This document shows, in pieces, positions 8,147 through 17,058 of a stretch of 64,000 nucleotides of DNA. The stretch lies in the NCBI GenBank assembly GCA_007693505.1, contig REDL01000082.1, positions 62,001 through 126,000 of the forward strand, read 5' to 3'. How positions within the stretch are numbered: position 1 is the first letter of the stretch; every line of letters starts with the position of its first letter. The notes under the pieces are model-generated. The model was given only the letters and a program-made list of their open reading frames with translations, was not told where the DNA came from and did no database searches. Source of the DNA: Desulfovibrionales bacterium (GTDB lineage Bacteria; Desulfobacterota; Desulfovibrionia; Desulfovibrionales; Desulfonatronaceae). Position numbers and translations under genes: made by a program.

Positions 8147-9595
8147 TTATGCCGCCCGGGGCTGATTACGTCCGTACACATCGTCAAACCTGACGATGTC
8201 ATCCTCCTCAAGATAGGGACCGCTCTGGATCTCGATGATCTCCACCGGGACCCGTCCGGGGTTGGACAAGCGATGCAGGGTGGTCTTGGGAATGTCCACG
8301 GACTGATTCTCCACCACGAGCATTTCCTTGTCTCCCACCTGGACCTGCGCCGTTCCCTTGATCACCACCCAGTGCTCGCTGCGATGGTGGTGCATCTGCA
8401 GGCTCAGCCTGGCCCCGGGATAAACCATGATCCGCTTGATTTTATAAAAACGCTCCTCTTCCAGTACCGTATAGCTGCCCCAGGGCCGGCGCACGGTGAC
8501 ATGGGCCTCCACCAAAGTGGACTTCTCGGCTTTCAGCCGATTGACGACATCCTTGACCCGCTGAACCTGATCCAACGGACAAACCAGTGTTGCGTCCCTG
8601 GTCTGGATCACGGCCAAGCCCTCCAGGCCCACTGCGGCCAGCTTGCCTCCATTGGAAATCAGCAGACTCTCGCGGCAATCCATGGCCAAAACGTCGCCCT
8701 TGACCACGCAGTGGTCCACGGCGTCCTGCTGTCCCATCCGGAACATGGCCTCCCAGCTGCCCAGGTCATCCCAGGAGAATCCGGCCTCAACCATTGCCAA
8801 GCGCTCGGCATGTTCCATGATGCCGTAATCCACTGAAATATCAGGAATCTCCGCGTAACCGGAAACAAGTCCGCGGCCTTCCCGTTCCTGCCACCAAGAC
8901 CAGAGGCGCGGTTGGTGGATCTTCACAGCCTCTAGAAACGTCATGCCGGGCACAATGAACATTCCGCTATTCCAGGAGTGGCTCCCCCCGGCAACGAATT
9001 CCCGGGCCGTATCGAGTGGCGGTTTTTCCACAAAACCGGCTACCTGAAACGCTCCGGGAACCAGTTTCTGCGCCTTGGCAATGTATCCGTAGCCGGTTTC
9101 CGGTTTGGTTGGCGGAATGCCGAATGTTACAAACCAGTCCTGCTGGGCCAGTTGCAATCCCATTTCCCAGTCCGACTCGAAACGGTCCTGGTCCCCGATC
9201 ATGTGATCCGAGGGAAAGACGCCAACAAGCGGTTGCCCAAGGTCCGGATTCTGGGACGCGACAATTCTGTCCAGTCCGAGCAGAATCGCCGGAAGAGTAT
9301 TTCGAGCCATGGGCTCCTTGAGTACGTGCCCAGTAAGCCCCGGCTGCAGTTCGGCCAGTTGAGAGCAGACCTCGAAATAGTGCTCCTCATTGGTCACGGT
9401 AACGATGCGTTCCGCGGGCAGCCGGCCCAAAAGCCGTTGCGCGGTCTGTTGCAGAAGGGTTGCGTCGCCGTTCAGGGCCAGAAGCTGCTTCGGGAGCAGG
9501 GAGCGGGACATGGGCCACAGGCGGGTGCCGGAACCGCCGGCCAGGATCACGGCCCAGGCTGCCCCCCAGACATCGGAAGTTGCAGATTGTGTCAT
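8147..9595 (-). CDS. manC: Mannose-1-phosphate guanylyltransferase / mannose-6-phosphate isomerase
   Basis: A 482-residue bifunctional type II enzyme. The N-terminal nucleotidyltransferase domain has the GGSGTRLWPMSR signature at about residues 20-30 followed by LLPKQ and makes GDP-mannose. The C-terminal cupin domain (from about residue 345, WGSYTVLEEERFYKIKR and the MHHHRSEHW metal-site region) is phosphomannose isomerase. The product feeds polysaccharide or lipopolysaccharide synthesis. The ATG at 9595 is preceded by GGAGGAG, so the 36-residue upstream extension is rejected. It stands alone, downstream of and codirectional with nothing else visible, and shares the 8.0 kb gap with the qrc promoter. 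Confidence 0.93.
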   Translation of the reverse strand: MTQSATSDVWGAAWAVILAGGSGTRLWPMSRSLLPKQLLALNGDATLLQQTAQRLLGRLPAERIVTVTNEEHYFEVCSQLAELQPGLTGHVLKEPMARNTLPAILLGLDRIVASQNPDLGQPLVGVFPSDHMIGDQDRFESDWEMGLQLAQQDWFVTFGIPPTKPETGYGYIAKAQKLVPGAFQVAGFVEKPPLDTAREFVAGGSHSWNSGMFIVPGMTFLEAVKIHQPRLWSWWQEREGRGLVSGYAEIPDISVDYGIMEHAERLAMVEAGFSWDDLGSWEAMFRMGQQDAVDHCVVKGDVLAMDCRESLLISNGGKLAAVGLEGLAVIQTRDATLVCPLDQVQRVKDVVNRLKAEKSTLVEAHVTVRRPWGSYTVLEEERFYKIKRIMVYPGARLSLQMHHHRSEHWVVIKGTAQVQVGDKEMLVVENQSVDIPKTTLHRLSNPGRVPVEIIEIQSGPYLEEDDIVRFDDVYGRNQPRAA

Positions 9596-10018
9596 TGAAC
9601 GCTCTCCTCCTGTAAGGCTGATTCCTTGGCAATATGGCGGCACGGCGGATTCACATGTCCGTAGCAGTTCATGACGGCCATGGCCCGTTAAGGCACCAGG
9701 CAAAAAACCATTTGCATGGTGAGCACCAGGGGCTGTTCCCTTCTTCCCGCGAACACTTTCGCGAACACTCGCGGCCCCCCCTTACCCTGCTCAGGCCGTC
9801 CCTGCAACCTGTTCGTTGTTTATGCACCAGGGTCTTTTTGTCTTTTTTTCTTGCACCGGCATGAATCACCATCCACACATGGCGGTGGAAGCGAAACGCA
9901 TTGTCCACCAGCCTTGGTTAGCCACCCAAGACATCCTGGGATTTGACTGCGATTGTCGGTGGAACGCTCTTTGCCCCGAGCGTCCATCCTGATGAGGTTT
10001 ACCAATTCTGCCTTATCA

Positions 10019-10160
10019 ATCCGCTGAAAAACACCCAATTGCTGCGTCACCGCAAAAAGTTCAAACTTTCACGTATGAATAACGACGCTTCGACCTTGAT
10101 TTTTTGTTGCTCCTTGCACTTGGATTTTTTGAACGGACTGTGGATCAGGACTTTTTCATC
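10019..10160. repeat. MITE-like dispersed palindromic repeat
   Basis: A block of about 140 bp starts with GCTGAAAAACACCCAATTGC and ends with GAACGGACTGTGG, then a segment reading GGACTTTTTCATC. The ends are imperfect inverted copies (TGAAAAA at both ends). A partial inverted copy of its right half lies at 48757-48815, and a short piece (GTCACTGCAAAAAGT) recurs at 39166-39180. It has no coding capacity and looks like a non-autonomous mobile or palindromic repeat element. Confidence 0.6.
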
Positions 10161-10227
10161 ACAGCTATGGTTTTGAAATTCTCCGAATGCTCCGCTTTGA
10201 CCTGGACACCGGGATTGAGTAGTTTTT

Positions 10228-10269
10228 GAAGACCCGTAGGCGACAGCCGTCTTCCGGTTGCGTTTTTTT
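10228..10269 (+). terminator. Stem-loop with T-run in the ferritin leader
   Basis: GAAGAC (10228-10233) pairs with GTCTTC (10249-10254), with an inner GGC/GCC pair, and is followed by a run of seven T at 10263-10269. It lies about 50 bp upstream of the ferritin start on the coding strand. It may be a terminator of an upstream transcript or an attenuator. The bulged stem makes it weak. Confidence 0.35.
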
Positions 10270-10321
10270 CCCGGTGATATTTTCACATAGCACTCCCGAC
10301 CTCAACGAAGGAGAACTCCTC

Positions 10322-10840
10322 ATGCTGAATTCCCGCATCGAACAGGCCTTGAATGACCAAGTCAACGCGGAACTCTACTCGGCTTATCTTTACCTGGCCA
10401 TGGCCGCCTATTTCAGCGAACAGAACCTGGAAGGATTCACTCACTGGATGAACATGCAATCCCAGGAGGAACTGACCCACGCCATGAAATTTTACGCCTT
10501 CATCAATGAGCGTGGTGGCCGGAACACCCTCAAGACCATCGAGGCCCCGCCCGCGAACTGGGACTCCCCAACTGCGGTATTCGAGGCGGTACTCGAACAT
10601 GAACAAAAAGTGACCAGCCTGATCAATGAGCTGGTGGACATGGCTTTGGCCGAGAAGGACCATGCCACGAACATCTTTTTGCAGTGGTTCGTCACCGAGC
10701 AGGTGGAGGAAGAGGCCAGTGTGAATGCCGTACTCCAAAAGCTCAAGCTTCTCGGCGGCGACAGCAGTGGCATGTTCATGATCGACCGGGAACTGGCTGC
10801 TCGAATTTCAGCCTGCCCCTGCGCCCAGCCGACCCCCTGA
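10322..10840 (+). CDS. ftnA: Ferritin (non-haem, bacterial Ftn type)
   Basis: A 172-residue four-helix protein of normal ferritin length. Ferroxidase-centre residues can be seen in the first helix (NAELYSAYLYLAMAAYF), in QEELTHAMKF of the second and in TEQVEEEASV of the fourth. It oxidises and stores iron as a mineral core, protecting an anaerobe during air exposure. The ATG at 10322 follows GAAGGAGAACTCCTC. An in-frame extension to 10226 crosses the leader stem-loop and is rejected. Next downstream on the same strand is korA, 182 bp away behind a large hairpin. Confidence 0.93.
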   Translation: MLNSRIEQALNDQVNAELYSAYLYLAMAAYFSEQNLEGFTHWMNMQSQEELTHAMKFYAFINERGGRNTLKTIEAPPANWDSPTAVFEAVLEHEQKVTSLINELVDMALAEKDHATNIFLQWFVTEQVEEEASVNAVLQKLKLLGGDSSGMFMIDRELAARISACPCAQPTP

Positions 10841-10876
10841 CTGTCCGCTCTCCCCGCCACACCCATCATCCATGTC

Positions 10877-10919
10877 TTCCGCATCGGCGGCTCCCTTTAG
10901 CTGCAGCCCCGATGCGGAA
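10877..10919. other. Perfect 11-bp inverted repeat between ferritin and korA
   Basis: TTCCGCATCGG at 10877-10887 is the exact complement of CCGATGCGGAA at 10909-10919, with a 21-base loop. There is no T-run. It could be a factor-dependent terminator or an mRNA processing hairpin separating ferritin from the kor genes. Confidence 0.45.
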
Positions 10920-11022
10920 CATTGCGGGATCAAGCGATCTCCTGACCCGGGCCGCGGCGTATGCGGCCCAAAGACCCACAACACCCTCCTCTCAACCACC
11001 ATCCCCCTATCTGGAGTCGTTC

Positions 11023-12762
11023 ATGCGCGCATCCCGCAACATCCTGATCGCCGGCGAGGCAGGACAGGGCCTGATCACGATCGGCATGCTCCTGGCCAAA
11101 GCTTTGGCGAGAACAGGCTATGAAATTTTCGTCACCCAGAGCTACGAATCCCGAATCCGCGGCGGCCACAACACCCTGGCCATCCGCACCGGTACCGGAC
11201 CGCTTCGGTCCACGATCCGGGAGGTGGACATGCTGATTGCCCTGAACCGGGAAAGCATTGGCCTGCACCAGGACGAACTGGCCGAAAATGCCCTGGTACT
11301 GTTCGATGCCGAGCACGACAGTGGTCTTCCCGAGGGTTCCGATCAACCACGTATCCTGCAGATCCCTTTTGCCGACCTGGCTCCAAAGAAGGTATTCCAG
11401 AATATCGTCGCCATGGGCGTTGCGACCAAGCTTCTTGGTCTGCCCGAGACCGTGGTTACGGATTTGGTCCGGGAAACGTTTGCTGCCAAAAAGGCCGAAC
11501 TGGTGGAGCAAAATCTGGAAGTCCTCAGGTCCGCCATGGATTGGGCCACTGACCAGTCCGTTCCCGGTTCAGCCTTACCCAGCGAGCCCCCAGGCTCGAC
11601 CAGCCGGATGGTCCTGGACGGCAACCAGGCCGTGGCTCTCGGCGCCCTTGCCGCCGGAATCCGTTTTTGCGCGTTCTACCCCATGACCCCGGCCACCGGC
11701 GTGGCCTTGAACCTGATCAGCGCAGCCGACCGCATGGGTCTGGTGGTGGAGCAGGCCGAGGACGAGATAGCCGCGGTGAATATGGCATTGGGAGCATCCT
11801 TTGCCGGTGCACCGAGCATCGTGCCTACGTCCGGCGGAGGCTTTGCGCTGATGACCGAGGGTGTCAGCCTGGCCGGAATGACCGAAACGCCCATCGTCCT
11901 GGTCCTGGGACAGCGCCCCGGCCCAGCCACCGGGCTGCCCACCCGCACGGAACAAGGCGACCTGAACCTGGCCCTGTACGCCGGGCATGGCGAATTTCCC
12001 CGGGCCATTCTGGCACCGGGGAGCATTGAGGAGTGCTTTCAGTTGACCCATGTCGCCGTGAACCTGGCTGAACGCTTTCAAAGCCCGGTGATTGTCATGA
12101 CCGACCAGTTCCTGGCCGACACCATGCAAGCCGTTCCGGCCTTTGATCTGAACCGACTTACCGAGCCGGCCCGTGCCGGGCTGACCTGCGACACCCCCGA
12201 AACATACAGACGGTATGCCTTCACCGAGAGCGGCATCTCTCCCCGCCTGCTGCCCGGTACAGGTGAGCACCTGGTTGTGCTGGACAGTGATGAACATACG
12301 GAGGACGGTCACATTACGGAGGATCTGACAGTTCGGGTGAAAATGGTCGACAAGCGTCTCGCCAAAGGCCGAAATCTTCGCGAAGCCGTCCTGGCACCAA
12401 CCTATATCGGCGATGAATTGAGCGATTTGTTGCTGATTTGCTGGGGTTCGAGCCTTGGACCGGCCGAGGAGGCCGTCGAATTGCTCCGCAAGGAAGGAAA
12501 AAATGCCGGGTTGCTCCACTTCCGCCAGGTTTGGCCGCTGCGTTCGGACCAATTCATGGAACGGCTGGAGAATGCCAAGGAAACCATCTGTGTCGAGGGC
12601 AACGCAGGGGCCCAGTTCGCCGGCTTGCTGCGCAAAGAGGTCGGTTTCAGTGTCTCGCGTTCCATCCTGCGCTACGATGGGTCTCCCTTCAGCGCTCAGG
12701 ACATTTTACGGGAACTATCGGACGGTGCCGAGTCGGAGCCGTCCAGGACCACAAGGAGATGA
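11023..12762 (+). CDS. korA: 2-oxoacid:ferredoxin oxidoreductase, fused gamma-alpha subunit (KorA type)
   Basis: A 579-residue fusion. The N-terminal third (about 1-185) is the gamma domain (AGEAGQGLITIGMLLAKAL and the ESRIRGGHN loop). The rest is the alpha/pyrimidine domain beginning GNQAVALGALAAGIRFCAFYP. With KorB it decarboxylates a 2-oxoacid, probably 2-oxoglutarate, to its CoA ester with reduction of ferredoxin, and runs in reverse for reductive carboxylation. The ATG at 11023 follows CTGGAG. A longer open frame reaches back into the ferritin gene and is rejected. The TGA is 5 bp from korB. Confidence 0.9.
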   Translation: MRASRNILIAGEAGQGLITIGMLLAKALARTGYEIFVTQSYESRIRGGHNTLAIRTGTGPLRSTIREVDMLIALNRESIGLHQDELAENALVLFDAEHDSGLPEGSDQPRILQIPFADLAPKKVFQNIVAMGVATKLLGLPETVVTDLVRETFAAKKAELVEQNLEVLRSAMDWATDQSVPGSALPSEPPGSTSRMVLDGNQAVALGALAAGIRFCAFYPMTPATGVALNLISAADRMGLVVEQAEDEIAAVNMALGASFAGAPSIVPTSGGGFALMTEGVSLAGMTETPIVLVLGQRPGPATGLPTRTEQGDLNLALYAGHGEFPRAILAPGSIEECFQLTHVAVNLAERFQSPVIVMTDQFLADTMQAVPAFDLNRLTEPARAGLTCDTPETYRRYAFTESGISPRLLPGTGEHLVVLDSDEHTEDGHITEDLTVRVKMVDKRLAKGRNLREAVLAPTYIGDELSDLLLICWGSSLGPAEEAVELLRKEGKNAGLLHFRQVWPLRSDQFMERLENAKETICVEGNAGAQFAGLLRKEVGFSVSRSILRYDGSPFSAQDILRELSDGAESEPSRTTRR

Positions 12763-12767
12763 GGATC

Positions 12768-13622
12768 ATGGCCACTATTGAGGACTTTGGTGAATTTGAA
12801 ACGGCCTGGTGCCCGGGATGCGGAAATTTCTCCATCTTGAAGGCGCTCAAAAAGGCGTTGGCTGACAGTGGCCTGCAGCCGCATCAGGTGCTGATGGTTT
12901 CCGGCATCGGCCAGGCGGCCAAGGGGCCGCATTACCTGCGCTGCAACGCGTTTAACGGCCTGCACGGAAGAGCGCTGCCCGCGGCAACCGGCGCAAAACT
13001 GGCCAACCCGAAGCTCCATGTCTTTGTGCAAAGCGGGGATGGCTGCTCCTACGGCGAGGGGGGAAACCACTTTCTGGCCGCGTTGCGCCGTAATCCGGAC
13101 ATCACCATGATGGTCCACGACAACCAAGTCTACGGTCTGACCAAAGGACAGGCCAGCCCCACCACCATGCACGGTCAGCCCACAAAGGCCCAGCCACATG
13201 GGGCACCATCGCAGGCGTTCAATCCGGTGGCCGTGGCCGTGACCATGCAGGCGGGTTTCGTGGCCCGCGGATTCGCCGGAAAGCCGGATCATTTGGCCGA
13301 TTTGATCCGCCAGGCCCACACTTTCAAAGGGTTTGCCCTGGTGGACATCCTGCAGCCCTGCGTGTCCTTCAACAACGTGAACACCTATGCGTGGTACAAA
13401 GAGCGCGTTGAGACCATTTCAGACGACCACGATCCCAGCAACTGGGAACAGGCCATGAGCCTGGCCCGCCGCTTCGGAGATCGCATTCCCATCGGGGTCA
13501 TCTATCGCAACCCCGACCGACCCACCTTTGAATCCCATTTTCCAATCCTCCAGGAGGGATCACTGCTGGCCCGCACCCCTGACAAATCCGGCCTGGAAGC
13601 GATCATGGCCGGCTACAGGTAG
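12768..13622 (+). CDS. korB: 2-oxoacid:ferredoxin oxidoreductase beta subunit (KorB type)
   Basis: A 284-residue thiamine-diphosphate subunit. CPGCGN at residues 15-20 opens the cluster/TPP region. The TPP-binding segment reads GDGCSYGEGGNH, with Cys where many family members have the second Asp of GDGD; the rest of the motif (GGNH, then DNQVYGLTKGQASPT) is intact. No separate ferredoxin-like delta subunit is present, as in two-subunit Kor enzymes. RBS AAGGAGATGAGG precedes the ATG. Substrate range (2-oxoglutarate versus other 2-oxoacids) cannot be settled from sequence. Confidence 0.9.
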   Translation: MATIEDFGEFETAWCPGCGNFSILKALKKALADSGLQPHQVLMVSGIGQAAKGPHYLRCNAFNGLHGRALPAATGAKLANPKLHVFVQSGDGCSYGEGGNHFLAALRRNPDITMMVHDNQVYGLTKGQASPTTMHGQPTKAQPHGAPSQAFNPVAVAVTMQAGFVARGFAGKPDHLADLIRQAHTFKGFALVDILQPCVSFNNVNTYAWYKERVETISDDHDPSNWEQAMSLARRFGDRIPIGVIYRNPDRPTFESHFPILQEGSLLARTPDKSGLEAIMAGYR

Positions 13623-13739
13623 CGTGCGGACCACCTGCATGCCGCTTGTTTTTCGCAAGGATTCCCAATTCCCACCCAAGGTTTGCGGGCCTTTCGGGGT
13701 GCTAATGATCGCATGAACTATCCAAACCGGGGTGACTCA

Positions 13740-14519
13740 TCAGGTTTTGGCCATAATGTGGTCGTACACGCGGGATGTACGCGTGAGCACCGAGGGCTGA
13801 ATCGTGCCGTCGTGCGGGTCCGGCAGGTCTTCAAGGGTTGGAGGAACCCGCGGGGAGCCCGATGGCAGCGCCTCCCAGCCATTCGGAAGGTCGGGGCGCA
13901 GCGACCGGCGATCCAGAGGCAGAAAATAGTCCAATGAGGCGAGCATCATCCCGTCCGAACTGCGCAGAATCATCGCCGTAACGTAGATCCGGCCGTAAAC
14001 CACGGTATAGGTTCCCGTGAGCACGGCAAAGGCATTGGTGTCCGCATTGATCTGCTCCAGTTCCCGGGAAAGGGCGAACTCTCCCTGCCCCTTGCGGACC
14101 AGCAGAGACTGGGCGCGCAAGCGCACGTCCACCAAGTGCAGACCATGCTGGGTGAACCGGGAACCGATCTGTTGCGGGATGATCCGTCCCAACGGACTGG
14201 TCCGATCCAGGTTGTCCAGCAGCACAAAAGAGGACATCAACAGGGGGAGCTCGCAGGGCTCCGTCCCGCACAAGGCCTCGTACAAGGTGTCCGCCACGGT
14301 ATAATTGACCATGATCAACTCGCTGGCCGGCTGGTGGATGACAACCCGTCCCTGGGACCGCGAACATCCGGCCAGCCAAACCAGCACCATGACCAAAACC
14401 ATCGCCGCCAGAACAGTCCCGGGCACGTGGCCCGGCCTGGACACCGTTTCCCGAAAGCCGGACCACCTGCCGAACACGCTGCGCTCCTGCCGCACTCTCC
14501 GCAACATTTGCCTGACCAT
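13740..14519 (-). CDS. FlgO-domain outer membrane lipoprotein
   Basis: A 259-residue protein with a basic N-terminus, a hydrophobic stretch (VLAAMVLVMVLVWLAGC) and a lipobox LAGC, so it should be a lipoprotein. The mature part matches the FlgO domain: FVLLDNLDRTSPLGR, then a GEFALSRE segment, then VLTGTYTVVYGRIYV. FlgO is known in Vibrio as an outer membrane lipoprotein needed for flagellar stability. Start at 14519 follows AAGGGGAG; an alternative ATG at 14552 also has a plausible RBS. It is convergent with korB and divergent from the next gene. No flagellar genes are nearby, so a flagellar role is not shown here. Confidence 0.8.
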   Translation of the reverse strand: MVRQMLRRVRQERSVFGRWSGFRETVSRPGHVPGTVLAAMVLVMVLVWLAGCSRSQGRVVIHQPASELIMVNYTVADTLYEALCGTEPCELPLLMSSFVLLDNLDRTSPLGRIIPQQIGSRFTQHGLHLVDVRLRAQSLLVRKGQGEFALSRELEQINADTNAFAVLTGTYTVVYGRIYVTAMILRSSDGMMLASLDYFLPLDRRSLRPDLPNGWEALPSGSPRVPPTLEDLPDPHDGTIQPSVLTRTSRVYDHIMAKT

Positions 14520-14770
14520 CTCATCTCCCCTTTGCGCCAGCACAAAGTCCATTCCGTCTTCCTCTAAAGAAAATCCCGCAACCGCCGATAAAAAAGACAT
14601 CCGGAACACTTCATGAGCGATCCGGCAGCATGCCGATCTGTCCCTGGAAAGGGTTTTGGAATGCAAAAATTGCCGATACGCCGGCTTCATATTGGGAAAT
14701 AGCAAATATCGCTCCACAGCAGTGTGCCCAACGTTGCGGCATGCTGAAGATTCTCAAAGGAACACCCCGC

Positions 14771-15517
14771 ATGCGGATATCGTCGCTCGGAATCCTCCTC
14801 GGCATTGCCCTCCTGTCCAGTTCGCTGTCCAGCTCAGGGTGCACCCCGTATCATCCCGCAGAAATGATGTACACGCCCTTGCCGGTGTTGGCCCAAGCCC
14901 CGGTTCCCACGGCCTTCCCGTTGAACACCCAACCCAAAATGCAGGCGGTCCACCACTGGGAAGTTTTGGCCGAAGACGTGGCCCGCCAGGTTCATGATGT
15001 CCTGGAGCGTCGCGTTCTGGAGCGGCAGTTTCCCGTCCATGTCGCTCCAGCCGGCACAACCCCGTTTGCCAAATCCTTCCATGCCTTGCTGATCACCAAA
15101 CTGGTGGACCGGAACATTGCGGTGACCAGCAGTTTCTCCGATGCCCTGGCTCTGAGCTTTGACATCGAAATGGTCCGTCATGGCCAACGGTTTCTCCGCA
15201 CCGGCAAAGGTGTATACAAGGCCCTGACTCCAAACGTCTTCGTCCACCGGGCGTCCTTGCTCACTCCAAGCGGTGGAGGGGCACTGATCAACCAGGCCAT
15301 GCTGGAAGCCGCCGAGGTCAACGTGGAGTCCGGCACCTATACCCATGCCCTGCCCAGGATGGAGGTGCTGATCACCACATCCCTGGCCTTCGAGGAACGC
15401 TTCCTGATGCGGGACTCTTCCATCTATTACATCAACGACACCGAGTGGTGGCACTACAAGCAGCACACCCTGCCCAGCCAGCCGGGCACGGTAACCATCC
15501 GGCTCGTGGACCGGTAG
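14771..15517 (+). CDS. Lipoprotein of unknown function in FlgO cluster
   Basis: A 248-residue protein with a signal sequence ending in SSGC (lipobox-like) at about residues 21-24. The mature part has no fold I recognise; it holds an alpha/beta-looking region with a long segment shared with nothing else in the window. It is placed 11 bp before a second FlgO-domain gene and divergent from the first, suggesting that the three act together at the outer membrane. The ATG at 14771 is chosen because it gives a clean signal sequence and follows AAAGGA. Upstream in-frame ATGs at 14630 and 14741 would bury the signal. Confidence 0.7.
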   Translation: MRISSLGILLGIALLSSSLSSSGCTPYHPAEMMYTPLPVLAQAPVPTAFPLNTQPKMQAVHHWEVLAEDVARQVHDVLERRVLERQFPVHVAPAGTTPFAKSFHALLITKLVDRNIAVTSSFSDALALSFDIEMVRHGQRFLRTGKGVYKALTPNVFVHRASLLTPSGGGALINQAMLEAAEVNVESGTYTHALPRMEVLITTSLAFEERFLMRDSSIYYINDTEWWHYKQHTLPSQPGTVTIRLVDR

Positions 15518-15528
15518 AGGGACGCCCC

Positions 15529-16380
15529 ATGACCAGACACTTCTTTGCGGGTCTGATGCTCGCCACGCTCTTCGCCTTGGCCCAGCCTACCGCGGCCATG
15601 CAACCGCTCACGAGCTTCGCATCGACACCAAGCCAGCGGGGGGTTCATGGCTTGGCCTATGCCTTGGCCGACGGCCTGAAACACAACTTGGTACATTACC
15701 TGGATCGGACCCGACCAATTCTCTTCACCAGCTTTGTGGACCTGGACGATCTCAATACGTCCAGCACTTTCGGACGATTGCTGGGTGAACAGGTCGCCGC
15801 ACGCATGTCCCAGCACGGTTTTCGGGTCGTTGAACTCAAACTGCGCCAGGACTCGATGGTCTTCAGCCAGGAAGCTGGTGAAATGGTCCTGTCCCGAGAC
15901 CTGCGCGATGTCCGCAGCCACCAGGACACCCAGGCCGTGCTGGTCGGCACCTACGTGGTGACTCAAGATGCCGTGATCGTTTCGGCCAAGCTGCTGAGCA
16001 CCCTGGACGGCACCATTTTGGCCACCAGGAATGCAACCCTGCGCAAAACCCCACAGATTCAGGAACTGACGGCCAAGAACCGCACAACGTTTCGACCAGC
16101 CGACCGCCAGCCGACCCACTCCGCATCCGAACAGGAAGCTGTTCGCGAGGGCCCTCTGGCCCGAGGGGCCATCCTCTTGGACCCCGGCAACGCCCTGGCC
16201 GCCCGCCTGATTCAGACCCGACTGGCGGAATTGAACTACTATACCGACCGGATCGACGGCATTTGGGGCAGAAATTCCAGGGCGGCGTTGAATCGCTTCA
16301 AATCCAATCGTCAGCTGGCCTCCCCCACCACATGGGATCTCTCGGCGCAGAGGGAGCTGTTCAAGGGCACAGGCCAATGA
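15529..16380 (+). CDS. FlgO-domain exported protein with C-terminal peptidoglycan-binding-like domain
   Basis: A 283-residue protein with a cleavable signal peptide (about residues 1-23, ending in PTAAM). The FlgO domain covers roughly residues 40-180 (FVDLDDLNTSSTFGRLLGEQ, then GEMVLSRDLRD, then VLVGTYVVTQDAVIV). The C-terminal 65 residues (ARLIQTRLAELNYYTDRIDG, then IWGRNSRAALNRFK) look like a PG_binding_1 repeat, which would tie the protein to the cell wall. RBS GAGGGA precedes the ATG. It is the second FlgO-domain protein within 2 kb, and the domain pairing suggests an outer-membrane to peptidoglycan link. Confidence 0.8.
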   Translation: MTRHFFAGLMLATLFALAQPTAAMQPLTSFASTPSQRGVHGLAYALADGLKHNLVHYLDRTRPILFTSFVDLDDLNTSSTFGRLLGEQVAARMSQHGFRVVELKLRQDSMVFSQEAGEMVLSRDLRDVRSHQDTQAVLVGTYVVTQDAVIVSAKLLSTLDGTILATRNATLRKTPQIQELTAKNRTTFRPADRQPTHSASEQEAVREGPLARGAILLDPGNALAARLIQTRLAELNYYTDRIDGIWGRNSRAALNRFKSNRQLASPTTWDLSAQRELFKGTGQ

Positions 16381-16420
16381 CGGACGCAATCCAGTCTGGA
16401 CAACCCCACGGAGCAACCTG

Positions 16421-16687
16421 ATGAAATCCCTGACGATCATCTTCATTTTGGCCGGCATGGCCCTGGCCCTGTCCTCCTGCTGCCCTCTGCGCGCCACCTG
16501 CACCCCGGTGGTGGTCATGCAGGGAGTCCCTGCTGCCGCCATGCCGGTGCTCCCCACCTATGGCGTTCAACGGTGCCAGCCCGCGTACCTCAACGCCTGC
16601 GTGCCGTACCATCTGCCCTATGTGACCAAACCCAGAGCCGTTCCCCCGCTCGCGGCTCCCCCGCCCTCCTGCTGCTTTCCCTGGTGA
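16421..16687 (+). CDS. Small cysteine-rich lipoprotein
   Basis: An 88-residue protein with signal sequence and lipobox (ALSSC, Cys near residue 20). The mature part is rich in Pro and Cys (seven or more Cys, ending PPPSCCFPW) with no recognised domain. The RBS GGAG lies 9 bp before the ATG and the gene follows the FlgO gene by 40 bp on the same strand, so it probably ends that operon. It could be a structural envelope peptide; the function is unknown. Confidence 0.6.
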   Translation: MKSLTIIFILAGMALALSSCCPLRATCTPVVVMQGVPAAAMPVLPTYGVQRCQPAYLNACVPYHLPYVTKPRAVPPLAAPPPSCCFPW

Positions 16688-17058
16688 CGGCTCGCCCTGT
16701 TCATGAACAGGGCGAAGCACCTTCCTGGTCATCCGACTGGCTTTCCCTGCGTGTTGAACAAGTCCTTGTCCGGCAGTCCGCTCAAATACTCCAAGTGCTC
16801 TGAGTAATTGAGAGTATTCCACTTTTACCCAGAAATACGTCCAGGAATCCATCCAGGGTTCCGGGCAGGACGCCCCGATGACCACCACTTGACGAAACGG
16901 CACTGGTCCGGCACCTGATCCTTTGCTCAGGATCATGAACGCTGCTCTTTTCACCTTGTGTCATCATCTCCGATGCGATGTCGCATCGCCGGCGACATTC
17001 TGCCTGGAAAATTTCCGGACAAGGTCGTCGCCCCCCACCTCCCTGAAAGGCCCGCCAT
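16688..17058. other. 371-bp gene-free region with two perfect palindromes
   Basis: No coding region was found. It holds a 22-bp perfect palindrome at 16693-16714 (arms CGCCCTGT/ACAGGGCG) just after the small lipoprotein stop, probably its terminator although it lacks a T-run. It also has an 18-bp hairpin at 16971-16988 (CGATGCGA, TG, TCGCATCG) 70 bp before the next ATPase gene, which may be an operator. Confidence 0.6.

Larger units (their letters stand above)
9596..10321. other. 726-bp gene-free region between manC and ferritin
   Basis: No credible coding region was found on either strand. It holds a dispersed palindromic repeat at about 10019-10160 and a stem-loop with T-run near 10228-10269, listed separately. 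The ferritin promoter should lie here, but no convincing -35/-10 pair or Fur-type operator could be assigned. Confidence 0.6.

Noticed and set aside
10684-11022. N-terminal extension of korA into the ferritin gene
   Set aside because: It overlaps ferritin, lacks conservation, and a good RBS precedes the ATG at 11023.
11575-12552. 325-codon open frame on the minus strand
   Set aside because: Antisense to korA; the plus-strand frame has clear KorA homology.
15454-16557. 367-codon open frame on the minus strand
   Set aside because: Antisense to the FlgO gene; shadow frame without domain.
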